From NCBI GenBank assembly GCA_040222995.1, contig JAVKBW010000016.1:434001-498000 (forward strand): 64,000 bases of DNA, read 5' to 3'. Both the position numbers and the translations under genes were made by a program. This document shows positions 1 through 7,892 of this stretch, in pieces. This stretch comes from JAVKBW01 sp040222995 (GTDB lineage Bacteria > Pseudomonadota > Alphaproteobacteria > UBA8366 > Aestuariispiraceae). The notes below the pieces were generated by a model. It had not been told where the DNA came from. It did no database searches and saw only the letters and a program-made list of their open reading frames with translations. Each line of letters opens with the position of its first letter. The first letter of the stretch is position 1.

Positions 1-476
1 CGGCTTGGCGATTGATCTATTTTCTTTTTTCCGTCGGTGTCATCGCCGCCGTGTTCGCCTTCCTGCAATTCACCAGTTTCGGCATGGTTGTGCGTGCCGG
101 TATGGCAGACCGTGAAACGGTGGGCCTGCTGGGCATCGATATCGACAGCCGGTTCACCATCGTATTCGGAATAGCCGCGGTTGTCGCCGGACTGGCCGGC
201 GTGATGTACACGCCAATCCTCAGTCCCGATTATCACATGGGCATGGATTTCCTGGTTCTCAGTTTCGTTGTGGTTGTTGTCGGCGGAATGGGGTCGCTGG
301 CCGGCGCGGTTGCGGCCGGTTTCCTGCTGGGCATTCTGCAAAGCTTCGCGTCGATGAATGAAGTTAAGGACATTCTGCCGGGTATCGATCAGATCATCAT
401 CTACCTGATTGCGGTTGTCATTCTTCTGCTTCGGCCCCGTGGCCTGCTTGGCCGCAAAGGCGTGATGGAGTCCTGA
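1..476 (+). CDS. livH: branched-chain amino-acid ABC transporter permease LivH, 3' part
   Basis: Inner-membrane permease of a Liv-type importer. The frame is open from the first full codon (position 3) to TGA at 474-476, giving 157 visible residues; the start lies outside the window, so the internal TTG at 12 is not the true start. The family loop AGMADRETVGLLGIDI followed by hydrophobic helices and the GGMGSLAGA motif (the EAA-like loop that contacts the ATPases) is typical of LivH. Two bases separate its stop from livM, so the two are probably translationally coupled. LivH is normally about 290 residues; roughly half is seen. The substrate could be another amino acid, amide or urea, since Liv-type systems vary. 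Confidence 0.9.
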   Translation, partial: AWRLIYFLFSVGVIAAVFAFLQFTSFGMVVRAGMADRETVGLLGIDIDSRFTIVFGIAAVVAGLAGVMYTPILSPDYHMGMDFLVLSFVVVVVGGMGSLAGAVAAGFLLGILQSFASMNEVKDILPGIDQIIIYLIAVVILLLRPRGLLGRKGVMES

Positions 477-478
477 TC

Positions 479-1633
479 ATGAAAATCTTCAAATTAAGCA
501 GAAATGATGCCCTCCTGATGGTGGCATTCACGTTCTTTGTCTTTGCCGGCCCGGTTATTCTGTCGCCGATCGGCGCGGGGTATCCCGACCTGTTACAGAA
601 GTTCGCAATCTTCGGGATCTTCGCGCTCGGTTTTAACATTCTGTTCGGTCTGACCGGCTACCTGTCTTTTGGTCATGCTGCCTTTCTGGGTGTCGGGTCT
701 TATACGGCCGTCTGGACATTCAAGCTGTTCAGCATGAACCCAGTACCGGCTATCATTCTGGCGGTTATCGTCGCAGGACTGTTTTCGGCCGCCATCGGAT
801 ACGTTTCCCTGCGTCGTACCGGGATTTACTTCTCCATCCTGACCCTGGCCTTCGCCCAGATGTGCTACAATCTGGCCTACTCGGTGCTGACGCCGATCAC
901 CAACGGGGAAACCGGCCTGCAGTTGACGCAGTCCGACCCGCGCGTGCTTGACGTCGCATTCGGCCGGGACTACGGCGCCGTTCTTCCGACTTCCGATTTC
1001 TTCGGTATCGAAATGACGGGTTATAGCGGATTTTACTTTTGTGCGGTGATGCTCGTTATCTGCTTTTTCATTGCCTTGAGAATTTTCCGGTCGCCGTTCG
1101 GCATGATGCTGCGGGCAATCAAGTCCAACCAGAATCGCATGCGGTATACCGGTTTCAACACGAGGCCTTATACGCTGGCGGCGTTCATCATCTCCGGCAT
1201 GTACGCCGGTCTTGCAGGCGGTCTTCTGGCGGTAACGGATCCGCTGGCCGGTGCCGAACGCATGCAGTGGACCGCTTCGGGCGAGGTCGTTCTGATGACA
1301 ATCCTGGGCGGCGCGGGGACACTGTTGGGGCCGATTATCGGCGCCGGCGCCATCAAGTATTTCGAAAATATCTTCTCGGCCTTCAATGAAGGCATCCTGA
1401 TGGACGTCTACAGCTTCCTGCCGGAAGGCCTGCAGCACTTCATGGTGACAGTATCCTCGCTGTTTGTCGGCGAAGGCTGGCACCTGACACTCGGCGCGTT
1501 GTTCATGCTGATCGTTATTTTTCTGCCGGGCGGCCTGATGGAAGGCTTCAAGCGGCTTTACGGTCTGGCGCGACAGCTAACCGGCAAGAACGATAAAGAA
1601 AAACCCAAACATGACACAGCGGCTGCGGAATAG
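479..1633 (+). CDS. livM: branched-chain amino-acid ABC transporter permease LivM
   Basis: Second membrane subunit of the Liv-type importer, 384 residues, slightly longer than usual. It has multiple hydrophobic segments, the family motif LFGLTGYLSFGHAAFLGVG near residues 56-74 and the cytoplasmic loop GEVVLMTILGGAGTLLGP near 264-281 that docks onto LivG/LivF. The C-terminus ends in a polar Lys/Glu-rich tail. It starts at the ATG two bases after the livH stop and is followed 11 bases later by livG, so it sits inside one transcription unit. The exact substrate cannot be read from the sequence. Confidence 0.92.
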   Translation: MKIFKLSRNDALLMVAFTFFVFAGPVILSPIGAGYPDLLQKFAIFGIFALGFNILFGLTGYLSFGHAAFLGVGSYTAVWTFKLFSMNPVPAIILAVIVAGLFSAAIGYVSLRRTGIYFSILTLAFAQMCYNLAYSVLTPITNGETGLQLTQSDPRVLDVAFGRDYGAVLPTSDFFGIEMTGYSGFYFCAVMLVICFFIALRIFRSPFGMMLRAIKSNQNRMRYTGFNTRPYTLAAFIISGMYAGLAGGLLAVTDPLAGAERMQWTASGEVVLMTILGGAGTLLGPIIGAGAIKYFENIFSAFNEGILMDVYSFLPEGLQHFMVTVSSLFVGEGWHLTLGALFMLIVIFLPGGLMEGFKRLYGLARQLTGKNDKEKPKHDTAAAE

Positions 1634-1644
1634 GGGGCGGTGAC

Positions 1645-2400
1645 ATGAGCATTCTTTCTGTAGCGAATGTAAACAAGCGTTTTGGTGGCCTGAAAGCCCT
1701 GAACGAGGTCAATCTGGAAGTCGAGCAAGGCAAGGTCCACGCCATTATCGGCCCGAACGGCGCCGGCAAGTCGACCCTGCTGAACTGCTTTGTCGGTCGG
1801 CTGGAGCCGGATACCGGTACGGTGACGTTCGATGGCAAGTCGCTGCTGGGAATCGAGCCCTACCAGATCAATCAGGCGGGCGTCAGCCGGGTCTTTCAGA
1901 CACCGGAAATCTTCGGCGATTTGTCGCTGCTGGAAAACGTCATCATACCGGCTTTTGCGAAAAAGTACGGCGCCTTCAAGATCAATGCATGGACGACGGT
2001 CGACGACGAATCGGACCTGCAGAAAAAGGCGATGGACATGCTTCAGGATGTCGGCCTTCTGGAAAAAGCCGGCGATGTGGCCGGGCAGTTGTCTCGCGGC
2101 GACAAAAGGCGTCTCGAACTCGCGATGTGCCTTGTTCAGGAACCGAAGCTGTTACTTCTGGATGAGCCCACTGCCGGTATGTCGCGGGCCGATACAAACA
2201 GCACGATTGATCTGATGAAACGCATCGCCAGCCGCGGGGTGACGATGGTTGTGATCGAGCATGACATGCATGTCGTGTTTTCACTGGCGGACAAGATTTC
2301 CGTACTGGCTCAGGGAACAGTGATCGTCGAGGATCATCCTGAGAACATCAAAGGCAATCCCAAGGTACAGGAAGCGTATCTTGGCGGGGCGCATCTCTGA
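1645..2400 (+). CDS. livG: branched-chain amino-acid ABC transporter ATP-binding protein LivG
   Basis: Cytoplasmic ATPase of the Liv-type importer, 251 residues, the usual length. Walker A is GPNGAGKST (about residues 37-45), the signature region LSRGDKRRLELAMCL is a variant of LSGGQ with Arg in the second Gly position, and Walker B is LLLLDEPTAGM. The C-terminal HDMHVVFSLADKISVLAQG is the family H-loop region. A G-rich ribosome-binding site precedes ATG 1645. It pairs with LivF as a heterodimer under LivHM. Confidence 0.93.
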   Translation: MSILSVANVNKRFGGLKALNEVNLEVEQGKVHAIIGPNGAGKSTLLNCFVGRLEPDTGTVTFDGKSLLGIEPYQINQAGVSRVFQTPEIFGDLSLLENVIIPAFAKKYGAFKINAWTTVDDESDLQKKAMDMLQDVGLLEKAGDVAGQLSRGDKRRLELAMCLVQEPKLLLLDEPTAGMSRADTNSTIDLMKRIASRGVTMVVIEHDMHVVFSLADKISVLAQGTVIVEDHPENIKGNPKVQEAYLGGAHL

Positions 2401-2426
2401 TCGCTCTGGGAACAATGGAGGAAGTG

Positions 2427-3227
2427 ATGGCTACTCGGGAATCGACACAGAAGCCGGCAGGCGACAAGCCATTCGCAGATGGCTTTCCCAGTAAGAAACC
2501 GACGATCACAACCGGGGGCCAGCCGGCCTTCTTTTCCTGCTGGGATATTCACGCCTACTACGGTGAAAGCTATATTGTTCAGGGGGTGTCATTCGATGTT
2601 CGCGAAGGCGAGATCGTGGCATTGCTCGGCCGGAATGGCGCCGGCAAGACCTCCACCCTGCGGGCGATTGCCAGGGTTGATAACCCGGCGCTTCAGCACG
2701 GGGAAATCTGGCTCGATCACCAGCCCCTGCATGAAATGAAAGCATATCAGGCGTCACGGTTCGGAATCGGGCTGGTTCCGGAAGACCGGCGTATCATTCA
2801 GGGGCTTACCGTAGAGGAAAACCTGCAACTTGCGCAGATCGCGCCGCCTGTCGGCTGGTCGATCGAACGTATCTACGATCTTTTCCCGAGGCTTGGCGAA
2901 CGGCGAACCCAGGAAGGAACGACATTGTCAGGCGGCGAGCAACAGATGCTGGCGATCGGCCGTACCCTTGCCCGTGACGTGAAGCTGTTGCTGCTGGACG
3001 AACCTTACGAAGGGTTGGCGCCTGTTATTGTTCAGGAAATCGAAAAGACGCTGGACCAGATCAAGAAGCTGGGCATGACCACGATTATCGTCGAACAGAA
3101 CGCTATCGCAGCGCTTCATCTGGCTGACCGCGCGATTATCCTGGATATGGGGCAGGTTGTGTTTGACGGCAAGTCGCAGGAAGTTCTGGATAATTCCGAT
3201 CTGCGCCAGCAGTATCTGGCGATCTGA
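2427..3227 (+). CDS. livF: branched-chain amino-acid ABC transporter ATP-binding protein LivF
   Basis: Second ATPase of the Liv system, 266 residues from ATG 2427. That start is preferred over the in-frame ATG at 2415 because GGAGG at 2417-2421 sits five bases upstream of 2427 and would lie inside the longer version. The N-terminal ~35 residues are an extra polar extension relative to typical LivF (about 235 residues). Walker A is GRNGAGKTS, the signature is LSGGEQQMLAIGRTL, and Walker B is LLLLDEPYEGLAP, where LivF normally has a Ser rather than the Tyr; the post-Walker B EGLAP is characteristic. Last transporter gene of the operon. Confidence 0.92.
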   Translation: MATRESTQKPAGDKPFADGFPSKKPTITTGGQPAFFSCWDIHAYYGESYIVQGVSFDVREGEIVALLGRNGAGKTSTLRAIARVDNPALQHGEIWLDHQPLHEMKAYQASRFGIGLVPEDRRIIQGLTVEENLQLAQIAPPVGWSIERIYDLFPRLGERRTQEGTTLSGGEQQMLAIGRTLARDVKLLLLDEPYEGLAPVIVQEIEKTLDQIKKLGMTTIIVEQNAIAALHLADRAIILDMGQVVFDGKSQEVLDNSDLRQQYLAI

Positions 3228-3254
3228 TCGTCCTATTGATTGGGGGATTCCCCG

Positions 3255-3887
3255 GTGACTGACGAACGGCAAAATCCGTACCCGACTCTGGCCCTCAATA
3301 CCAAGGTTGAGGAAGATTTCGTGGCCCCTCTGACATCGGTCAGGGGAGCACTCGAGATTCTGCGGGATTTTCCGCATCTCAACGCCCACGAACAGCAGCG
3401 ATTTGTCGAAACGGCGTTGCGCGGGTGTCTGCGTCTGGAACAAAGTATCGATCAACTATCCGCCGCCGTTTACGCGGCCGGACAAAAGGCTGTCGAGGAT
3501 CCTCCGGCCGAACCCGATTCTGCAATCGACGACGAGTACCGAAACCGGATCCATTTTCTGGCGGATCAGGATATTGTTGAGCTTGATTTCAGCAACTTTG
3601 CCTTTACCGGTTCATCAGTGGTCAACGCCTTCTTCGACAGTCTGGAACGACTGGTCGAACCGACCGGGCATAGCTGGTATTTCCTGATCAACCTTACTGA
3701 GTGCAGTATCTGGCCTGAATCGTGGGTTGCTTTTGCTCACCGAAGCAAGCGCATCAATCATACCTGTTCGCTGGGAACAGTGCGTTACACGGATACGGGC
3801 GATGCAGAGGCATCGGGGTCGGATGTATTCGCTTCACGCGAAGACGCCATCCGCCGGATCGAAACCCTGAAATCGGAAACGCGCTAG
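3255..3887 (+). CDS. unknown protein with HisKA-like helix lacking the phospho-histidine, plus STAS-like C-terminal half
   Basis: About 210 residues from GTG 3255, chosen because a G-run lies just upstream; a TTG at 3240 is the alternative. Residues ~15-65 look like a histidine-kinase dimerisation helix pair: FVAPLTSVRGALEILRDF resembles the H-box HELRTPLTSIRG but the histidine position is occupied by another residue. There is no ATPase domain. Residues ~80-200 alternate short strands and helices (VELDFSNFAFTGSS, WYFLINLTEC) in a way reminiscent of STAS/SpoIIAA folds. It follows livF by 27 bases and may be co-transcribed. A role as an anti-sigma antagonist-like or signalling adaptor is a guess; I do not recognise the family. 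Confidence 0.6.
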   Translation: MTDERQNPYPTLALNTKVEEDFVAPLTSVRGALEILRDFPHLNAHEQQRFVETALRGCLRLEQSIDQLSAAVYAAGQKAVEDPPAEPDSAIDDEYRNRIHFLADQDIVELDFSNFAFTGSSVVNAFFDSLERLVEPTGHSWYFLINLTECSIWPESWVAFAHRSKRINHTCSLGTVRYTDTGDAEASGSDVFASREDAIRRIETLKSETR

Positions 3888-3897
3888 TTCGCGTTTC
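3876..3897 (+). terminator. stem-loop overlapping the stop codon at the end of the liv operon
   Basis: GAAACGCG (3876-3883) pairs perfectly with CGCGTTTC (3890-3897) across a 6-base loop that contains the TAG stop; the stem can extend outward with one bulge. No T-run follows, so it may be an mRNA-stabilising hairpin or a weak terminator rather than an intrinsic terminator. Confidence 0.4.
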
Positions 3898-4101
3898 GAT
3901 TGACCTGGAAAGAACCGGCGCACGTGTGCAAACAGCCTGATGATTCAATAAAACAAAAGCAATAGACCAAAAACAAAGAATTTACAGAAGCAATAGGGTA
4001 TCATCACCCTGCCTGATGGCCGTTCTTTCGATGAATTCCGCTATATCGGTTTCACATCGGCGCAATTGCAACGCTAATCAAATTACCGCTTCGAGGGCTC
4101 A
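3898..4101. promoter_or_regulatory. AT-rich promoter region upstream of the Rid/DUF1028/LysR operon
   Basis: About 200 bases without a gene. AAGCAATAG occurs twice as a direct repeat (around 3957-3965 and 3988-3996, about three helical turns apart), and AGGGT-N6-ACCCT forms a small dyad at 3995-4010. These could be sites for the LysR protein encoded at the end of the operon; that is inference. Confidence 0.35.
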
Positions 4102-4524
4102 ATGATACATAAGCGAATTCGACCGTTTAACACCAAAGTAACCTATCCCGAACAGAAACTGGATAACGATCTGTGTCAGGCTGTCGTTGCCACCGGCACG
4201 ACCGTTTTCGTCCGTGGCCAGATCGGGCAGAATCTCGACACCAGCGAAAGCGTCGGCATCGGCGACCCGGCGGCGCAGACGCATCAGGCGATGCAGAATA
4301 TCGATATGCTGCTGAAAGAGGCCGGTTCGGAACTGGCGCATATATGCCGGTTGGTCATTTACCTGACGGATATCCGCTACCGGGAAGCCGTATATACGGT
4401 GATGGGACAGTATCTGAAAGGCGTTTATCCCGTTCAGACCGGACTTGTCGTGCCGGCGCTTGCGCGGCCGGAATGGCTTGTTGAGATAGAGGCGACGGCG
4501 GTTATTCCGGCAGGTGAGACATGA
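4102..4524 (+). CDS. Rid-family (YjgF/YER057c/UK114) protein lacking the catalytic arginine
   Basis: 140 residues with the full Rid fold pattern: FVRGQIGQNLDTSE, HQAMQNIDMLLKEAGSELAHI, RLVIYLTDIRYREAV and the C-terminal VEIEATAVIP. In RidA enzymes that hydrolyse 2-aminoacrylate, an Arg stands in the PARS-type motif before the last strands; here the equivalent stretch reads YPVQTGLVVPALARP, so the Arg is replaced. This suggests a Rid subgroup with a different or non-enamine substrate. Its stop overlaps the ATG of the next gene (ATGA at 4521-4524), so the DUF1028 protein is coupled to it. Confidence 0.85.
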   Translation: MIHKRIRPFNTKVTYPEQKLDNDLCQAVVATGTTVFVRGQIGQNLDTSESVGIGDPAAQTHQAMQNIDMLLKEAGSELAHICRLVIYLTDIRYREAVYTVMGQYLKGVYPVQTGLVVPALARPEWLVEIEATAVIPAGET

Positions 4525-5195
4525 CTTTTTCGATTGTAGCCCGGTGCGCCGATACGGGCATGTTCGGGGTCGCGGTATCCTCTTCGTCACCCGCTGTCGC
4601 CGCCCGCTGCGCCTATGCACGCGCCGGGGCCGGCGCGGTCGCCAGTCAGAATGTCACCGATCCGACCCTTGGTGAAAAGGTTCTGGATTTGATGCAAAGG
4701 GGTGCTACGGCCGAAGAGGCGATCGGCATTATCGAACGAACGGCGCGTTTTATCGAATACCGTCAGGTACTGGCGGTCGACGGCGCGGGCGGATCGGCTG
4801 TCTACTCCGGAACGCATGCCTTGGGGACGGTCGGAGAAGCGCACGGCGAGAACGTCGCCAGTGGTGGCAACCTGCTCGCGAACTCGTCAATACCACAGGC
4901 CATCGTCGATGCCTTTACGGCTAGCACGGGACCACTCGGGGTTCGGCTTCTGACAGCGATGCAGGCCGCCGTCGATGCAGGGGGAGAAGCAGGGCCGATC
5001 CACTCTGCGGGGATGAAGCTGGTGGATAAGGTCTCCTGGCCGGTTGCCGATCTGCGGGTGGACTGGACCGAATCCTGTCCGGTGGCCGAACTGAATAAGC
5101 TGTGGGATATCTACGAACCGCAACTGGAAGCCTATGTTACCCGGGCGCTGAACCCGTCGGATGCTCCCAGCTATGGCGTTCCCGGCGACGAATAG
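4521..5195 (+). CDS. DUF1028 family Ntn-hydrolase-like protein
   Basis: 224 residues beginning MTFSIVAR, the hallmark N-terminus of DUF1028, whose fold is that of N-terminal nucleophile hydrolases; Thr2 would be the nucleophile after Met removal (inference). Further family features are GVAVSSSSPAVAARCA, SQNVTDPTLGEKVLDLMQRG and GNLLANSSIPQAIVDAF. DUF1028 genes often neighbour Rid-family and amidohydrolase genes, as here, suggesting hydrolysis of a small amide or peptide-like substrate. The stop is immediately followed by the LysR start (TAGATG), placing the three genes in one operon. Confidence 0.85.
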   Translation: MTFSIVARCADTGMFGVAVSSSSPAVAARCAYARAGAGAVASQNVTDPTLGEKVLDLMQRGATAEEAIGIIERTARFIEYRQVLAVDGAGGSAVYSGTHALGTVGEAHGENVASGGNLLANSSIPQAIVDAFTASTGPLGVRLLTAMQAAVDAGGEAGPIHSAGMKLVDKVSWPVADLRVDWTESCPVAELNKLWDIYEPQLEAYVTRALNPSDAPSYGVPGDE

Positions 5196-6125
5196 ATGAC
5201 CAGCCGGTTTACCCTTCGGCAGCTTGAATATTTCGTGGCGGCGGGTGAAGCCGGCAGCATCACCATCGCATCAGAGCGTATTAACGTGTCGCCGCCGTCT
5301 ATATCTGCGGCAATCTCGCATCTCGAACGGGAATTCGGCATAGACCTGTTCGTGCGCCATCACGCACAAGGGCTTTCGCTTACGCCGGGCGGGCGACGGT
5401 TCTACAACGAGGCGCGGGTCATGCTGGAAAAGGCCGGTTCGCTGTACGATCTGGCCAGCGATATTTCCCAGATCGCTCGAGGCCCGCTGACCGTTGGCGG
5501 GTTATCGACCCTGGCGCCGATGCTGCTGCCCCCTTTGCGCAAAACATTCGAAAGCGATCACTCCGAAGCCAGGATCACGATTCTGGAAGCCAACCAGATC
5601 GATCTGTTCGCGAAATTGCGCCGGGCGGAGATTGATGTCGCACTGACCTACGATCTGGAAGTTCCCCGTGATATTTCGTTCGAGCCGCTGGTTTCGCTGC
5701 CGCCCCGCATCATGGTCGCGGCGGATGATCCTGTTGCGAAGAAAAAATCTCTTACGCTCGAAAGTATCTCGGACCGGCCGCTCATTCTTCTCGATCTGCC
5801 GCTTAGCCGGGAATACTTTCTATCGCTGTTCCAGGACGCCGGTCTGAAGGCGAATGTCGGCGACCGCACGGAAAACATGTCGATGATCCGGTCGCTGGTG
5901 GCGAACAGGTTCGGCTATGGTCTGGTTAACTTCAAGCCGAAGAGCAACACCACATTCGATGGCAAGTCCGTCCGTTACCTGACGCTGGAAGGCAATCACA
6001 AGAGCCTGACCATCGGGTTGGCGACGATGCAGAGCGAACGCAAGACAGGCGTTCTGGAAGCCTTCGAGGCTCATTGCAGGGAACAGATATCGGATAGAAG
6101 CGTCCCGGGCATGGGGCCTGTTTAG
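5196..6125 (+). CDS. LysR-family transcriptional regulator
   Basis: 309 residues. The N-terminal winged helix-turn-helix (about residues 5-65) has FTLRQLEYFVAAGEAGSIT, ASERINVSPPSISAAISHLE and LTPGGRRFY; residues 90-295 form the effector-binding domain. ATG follows the DUF1028 stop with no gap, so it is the last gene of the Rid/DUF1028 unit, unusual because LysR regulators are more often divergent. It probably controls this operon or the convergent deacylase. Its TAG stop lies at the edge of the inverted repeat described at 6122-6404. Confidence 0.92.
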   Translation: MTSRFTLRQLEYFVAAGEAGSITIASERINVSPPSISAAISHLEREFGIDLFVRHHAQGLSLTPGGRRFYNEARVMLEKAGSLYDLASDISQIARGPLTVGGLSTLAPMLLPPLRKTFESDHSEARITILEANQIDLFAKLRRAEIDVALTYDLEVPRDISFEPLVSLPPRIMVAADDPVAKKKSLTLESISDRPLILLDLPLSREYFLSLFQDAGLKANVGDRTENMSMIRSLVANRFGYGLVNFKPKSNTTFDGKSVRYLTLEGNHKSLTIGLATMQSERKTGVLEAFEAHCREQISDRSVPGMGPV

Positions 6126-6128
6126 GCC

Positions 6129-6404
6129 AGGCCGTAAACTCATAGACGAAAGAGGATTTTGCCCGTGACGGATCTGGATGGACCGGAAGTCTGGCGATTG
6201 CAGCGCGATGCAGCGGCATCGGGCAAGATCGACAGACGATCGGCGCGCCAGATCCGCCGGGCCGGAACGGCTGGTCGGTCGGGCTGCCCCTGCGGCGTCA
6301 ATCCGCCTTGCCGATGCACAGGCATCGCCTTCGGCGCATTTCCTGGCATTGACAGGCCGAATCGGTCAGCAAAAACTCTCTTCGTTTATGAGTCTACGGC
6401 CTAA
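6129..6404. repeat. interval bounded by ~34-bp imperfect inverted repeats (MITE-like or IS remnant)
   Basis: The left arm (6129-6162, starting AGGCCGTAAACTCATAGACG) matches the reverse complement of the right arm (6369-6402, starting AGGCCGTAGACTCATAAACG) at roughly 27 of 34 positions. The intervening ~206 bases carry no credible gene. The flanking convergent genes end in TAG exactly where each arm begins, so each takes its stop codon at the repeat edge. A non-autonomous transposable element or decayed insertion sequence is the simplest reading; I cannot name a family and see no clear target duplication. Confidence 0.55.
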
Positions 6405-7594
6405 TCCGCACATAATCTGTCGATCAGCGTTTCCAGCATTCTGTCGCACAAATCCAGTTGTTCTTCAGTGATGAATTCGTCCGGTTTGTGTCCCTGCTGC
6501 ATGGAGCCGGGGCCGCAGACGACGGTAGGAACTTCCAGTTTCTCGCTAAACAGCCCGCCTTCGGTGCCGAAGGCGACTTTTATCGTGGCGTTCGCACCGG
6601 TCAGCGATTTGATGAAGCTCACGATCTCTGCATTCGGAGCTGTGTCGAGCCCCGGATAGGCATTCACCGTTTCGATCTCGACGGATGCTTCGGGAAAGTC
6701 ATCGCGATACCGGCTTGCGATCTCCTCGGCCGATGCCTTGATCGTGGAGAGGATCGCTTGCGGATCGTCGGCTTTCAGATGCCTGATCTCAAAATCGACG
6801 GCTGCCTCGTTCGGCACGATGTTCAAAGCGGTGCCGCCGGTGATGATACCGGCATGCACGGTCGAATAGGGAATATCGTAGTCGCCGTCGCGCGAACCGT
6901 GCTCGGCCAGATGCTGCTGTTCCTTGCGCAGGGCCTGAATGAACTCGCTTGCCAGATGGATGGCGTTCAGACCGCCGGGGGCGAGGGCCGAGTGAATTTC
7001 CCTGCCGTGAAATGTTGCCCGAAGGGCCATCTTGCCTTTGTGTCCGGTAGCGACGGACAGCGATGTGGGTTCGCCGATCAGACAGAACGCGGCGCGGTGC
7101 GGCGACGTCTGTAACCAGTCGAGCAGATGGCGGACGCCGACACAGCCGATCTCTTCGTCGTAGGAAAACGCCAGATGGAGCGGCCGCTTCAGGGGGCGTT
7201 TTTTCGCGAGAGTGGCGGCGCGGATTGCGCAGGCGATAAACCCTTTCATGTCGGTTGTGCCGCGTCCATACAGACGCCCGCCGCGTTTCGTCAGCTTGAA
7301 TGGATTGACCGTCCAATTCTGGCCGGCGGTCGGTACGACATCCGTATGGCCTGAAAGAATTACGCCGGGAATGTCTGTCGGACCGATTGTCGCGAAGAGG
7401 TTGGCATTCGCATCGTTGCCGCCGGTAACGAGTTCCGAGGCAATGCCGGCCTGTTCCAGAACGACCCTGACATAGTCGATAAGGTCTCTGTTCGGTGTGC
7501 GGCTGACGGACGGAAAGGCAATCAGGCGATCAAGCAGGTCGACCGTGTTGTGTGGCGCTTCGATGGCGCTGTTCGATAACGTATTCATTTTCAT
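6401..7594 (-). CDS. argE: ArgE/DapE-type M20 peptidase (acetylornithine deacetylase-like)
   Basis: 397 residues. M20 metallopeptidase motifs are clear: GHTDVVP (first metal His/Asp), GRGTTDMKGF (bridging Asp), SYDEEIGCVGVRHLL (catalytic Glu and metal Glu), CLIGEPT (metal residue) and the C-terminal GPGSMQQGHKPDEFI (metal His). The layout and length match acetylornithine deacetylase, hydrolysing N-acetyl-L-ornithine to ornithine and acetate in the cytoplasm. It stands alone, not in an arginine operon, and is divergent from a polyamine transporter, so it could act on another N-acyl amino acid or N-acetylated polyamine. Start ATG 7594, with a second ATG two codons later. Confidence 0.8.
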   Translation of the reverse strand: MKMNTLSNSAIEAPHNTVDLLDRLIAFPSVSRTPNRDLIDYVRVVLEQAGIASELVTGGNDANANLFATIGPTDIPGVILSGHTDVVPTAGQNWTVNPFKLTKRGGRLYGRGTTDMKGFIACAIRAATLAKKRPLKRPLHLAFSYDEEIGCVGVRHLLDWLQTSPHRAAFCLIGEPTSLSVATGHKGKMALRATFHGREIHSALAPGGLNAIHLASEFIQALRKEQQHLAEHGSRDGDYDIPYSTVHAGIITGGTALNIVPNEAAVDFEIRHLKADDPQAILSTIKASAEEIASRYRDDFPEASVEIETVNAYPGLDTAPNAEIVSFIKSLTGANATIKVAFGTEGGLFSEKLEVPTVVCGPGSMQQGHKPDEFITEEQLDLCDRMLETLIDRLCAD

Positions 7595-7892
7595 AGACTT
7601 TCACACGGCAGGTCGTGCGCTAATTCGTACTTTCCGAAGCAGCGCTTCTGAAATCTGTGATTTTCCGACCCTGTTGAATGACCCAAGATGAAACCTGAGT
7701 TATCCGGTGCGTCCTGATACCGGCACCGTGATGCGTCTGCAACGTAGTCGATGTTTCCGATCCGTTGTAACCGGCTCGGCGAATGTGTTGAAAAAATTGA
7801 AAAGTTGGACGTACACTCAAGGACTTCGGGAGGTCTGGACAGCCTAATAAAAATACACAGGCGTTTTTGGGCACAATTTGGGAGATTTGAAA
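7595..7892. promoter_or_regulatory. divergent promoter region, candidate sigma-70 promoter for the pot operon
   Basis: About 300 bases between argE (left) and the Pot operon (right). TTGAAA at 7788-7793 and TACACT at 7812-7817 are spaced by 18 bases and face the pot operon about 75 bases before its start. GGGAG at 7880-7884 is the ribosome-binding site that fixes the start at 7893. No gene is apparent. Confidence 0.35.
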
